NCBI GenBank assembly: GCA_013336525.1
Contig: JAAXTM010000001.1
Span: forward strand, 248,001 to 312,000
Source of the DNA: Geobacteraceae bacterium
GTDB taxonomy: Bacteria > Desulfobacterota > Desulfuromonadia > Geobacterales > Pseudopelobacteraceae
Direction: 5' to 3'
Length of the DNA: 64,000 bases
The notes below the pieces were generated by a model that saw only the letters and a program-made list of their open reading frames with translations, made no database searches and had not been told where the DNA came from. The position numbers and the translations under genes were made by a program. Each line of letters opens with the position of its first letter. Position 1 is the first letter of the stretch. This document shows positions 62,878-64,000 of the stretch, in pieces.

Positions 62878-64000
62878 TCAGCTCAGAATTACCAGCTCAT
62901 CACTGGAGTGAGTAAGGCGTTTAAGACCTTCATTGCTCAAATAAAACGTGTTCTCAATCCCGATTGCACCTTCACCTGGAAAGACTACTTTTGGCTCAAA
63001 AGCAAACGCCATACCGACCTCCAGTGGCATTTGGGAGAACCCTCGGGCGATAAAAGGATATTCATCTATTTCAACCCCCAGACCATGTCCAATAAAAGAG
63101 ACCTGTGACCCTTTTGCTCCCATAAAGTTTTCGGCATAGCCCATGTCAACGGCATACTTCAAACATGCATCGTACAGAGCGCCCCAACTCATTCCTACTT
63201 CCGCTAACCGCATCATTAAGGCCTGAACCTCCAGCATGTCGTCATAAGCTCTCCGCAACCGGTCAGAGAGATTACCAACTGAAAAAACCCGGGTTTGATC
63301 ACTTAGATATCCATCCACACATCCTGCAAAGTCAATAATGACAGGTTCATGAGGTTCAATCCGTTTCAGTCCGGCGCTCTGACCGAAAGAGGGATTAAGC
63401 CCCATTCCCCCCAACGGTGTATCTGCATAGGCAGGTACTGCACTATCGGTTCCGGAAAATATCTGTGCATAAAAAAGTTCGGAGTTAAAGCCACGCATAC
63501 GTACTAACCCCTGATGGCCATCTTTTCTTGCTGTAAACTCGAGTTCGGCAGCAACCTCAAGGTCAGTCATGCCAACGCGTATAATTTCTCTGGCACGTTT
63601 GTATATCCTATCGACTTGATCAGCAGCATCCTGCATAAGGTGGATCTCGTAATGAGATTTAATCATCCTTACTTTGCGAATCAAAGGTGTTGCGTCAGAA
63701 AAAGCAGCATTCGGGTAAACAGCACGGTATCGTTCAAAAAAGTTTACCGGGAGAACGTCGAACTCTAACCCGATTCGCTTCGGTTCGGGGTATCCGTACT
63801 TCGCCAGAATTGATGGAATATCCTTCATCGAGCCAAAGGGTATCACCTCCTTAAGGCCGGACTCCATACGGGCCCGACCTGCATCCTTTCTAACCATGAA
63901 AAGAGGCTGGCCAGAAACTGGAACATATAAATTTCCGCTCTGGACGGTTCCGGTAAAGTAAAACAGGTCGGCGTTCTGGACGATAATAACTGCATCCAGT
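62878..64000 (-). CDS. M24-family Xaa-Pro peptidase (5' end outside window)
   Basis: The frame is open to the window edge, so the gene begins beyond 64000; the part seen is 373 residues. Upstream of an internal Met (63897) the frame still encodes protein typical of the creatinase N-terminal domain (FYFTGTVQSG). The C-terminal M24 fold has the metal ligands in IIDFAGCVDGYLSDQTRVF (two Asp), GHGLGVEIDE (His), FEPKVVFPGEG (Glu) and GIENTF (Glu). It should remove N-terminal residues next to proline; the true substrate is unknown. It ends about 20 bp before the gltA promoter. Confidence 0.9.
   Translation of the reverse strand, partial: LDAVIIVQNADLFYFTGTVQSGNLYVPVSGQPLFMVRKDAGRARMESGLKEVIPFGSMKDIPSILAKYGYPEPKRIGLEFDVLPVNFFERYRAVYPNAAFSDATPLIRKVRMIKSHYEIHLMQDAADQVDRIYKRAREIIRVGMTDLEVAAELEFTARKDGHQGLVRMRGFNSELFYAQIFSGTDSAVPAYADTPLGGMGLNPSFGQSAGLKRIEPHEPVIIDFAGCVDGYLSDQTRVFSVGNLSDRLRRAYDDMLEVQALMMRLAEVGMSWGALYDACLKYAVDMGYAENFMGAKGSQVSFIGHGLGVEIDEYPFIARGFSQMPLEVGMAFAFEPKVVFPGEGAIGIENTFYLSNEGLKRLTHSSDELVILS

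Overview
The window is a chromosomal segment of a Gram-negative, anaerobic deltaproteobacterium, most likely a member of the Geobacteraceae (Desulfuromonadia). The main evidence is a citrate synthase of the eukaryotic type, a known marker of that family. It is supported by a split lactate oxidation locus (LutC, a LutB/LutA-like fusion, LldP, GlcD, GlcF), desulfoferrodoxin plus rubrerythrin, LptF/LptG and a TonB receptor (so an outer membrane), many two-component c-di-GMP proteins, and a probable selenoprotein. The species cannot be named from this. No tRNA, rRNA, CRISPR array, prophage or insertion sequence was seen.

Layout. 1-9.9 kb, minus strand: the pyrimidine operon pyrR-pyrB-pyrC-carA-(radical SAM)-(ferritin-like)-(DUF486)-carB-greA, preceded by a PyrR-type attenuator. 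9.95-11.2 kb: an M16 peptidase. 11.45-13.5 kb, plus strand: sucCD. 13.6-14.95 kb, minus strand: a three-domain rhodanese lipoprotein whose frame is crossed by one in-frame TGA followed by a SECIS-like hairpin. 15.1-23.6 kb: the lactate/2-hydroxyacid locus with a FadR-type GntR regulator; matching operator-like sites overlap the putative lldP and sucC promoters. 23.7-26.9 kb: rfbC, an HPt protein, a GGDEF response regulator and a DJ-1/HD-GYP fusion. 26.9-30.2 kb, minus strand: cvfB-znuA-znuC-znuB. 30.4-34.7 kb, minus strand: hisS-ruvB-hda-(coiled coil/J-like/LRR protein). 34.8-38.6 kb: a REC-GAF-GGDEF protein and ComEC. 38.8-41.6 kb: REC-HD-GYP, a small acidic Cys protein, fbp and a zinc-ribbon membrane protein. 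41.8-44.4 kb: a TonB receptor and a YfiR-like protein. 44.5-47.1 kb, minus strand: ispB-tlpA-ccdA-VOC. 47.3-48.7 kb: an RhlE-type helicase. 48.8-53.8 kb: a degenerate GGDEF regulator, a 52-residue protein and two ABC-F ATPases. 54.1-56.8 kb: an HpnN-like MMPL/RND protein. 56.9-60.1 kb: an IPT/TIG protein, lptG and lptF. 60.2-64 kb: dfx, rbr, gltA and the 3' part of an M24 peptidase.

How the parts fit. Lactate enters by LldP, is oxidised by GlcDF and/or the Lut proteins, and the acetyl-CoA that follows is oxidised through GltA and SucCD; the operator pattern suggests that lactate uptake and sucCD share a GntR regulator. Pyrimidine synthesis appears controlled by PyrR attenuation. Five REC, GGDEF or HD-GYP proteins plus YfiR point to heavy investment in c-di-GMP signalling. 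The most interesting items are the putative selenocysteine rhodanese, the shared GntR promoter geometry, the DJ-1/HD-GYP fusion, the J-like/LRR protein in the hisS-ruvB-hda operon, and the terminator hairpin in the leader of an ABC-F gene.
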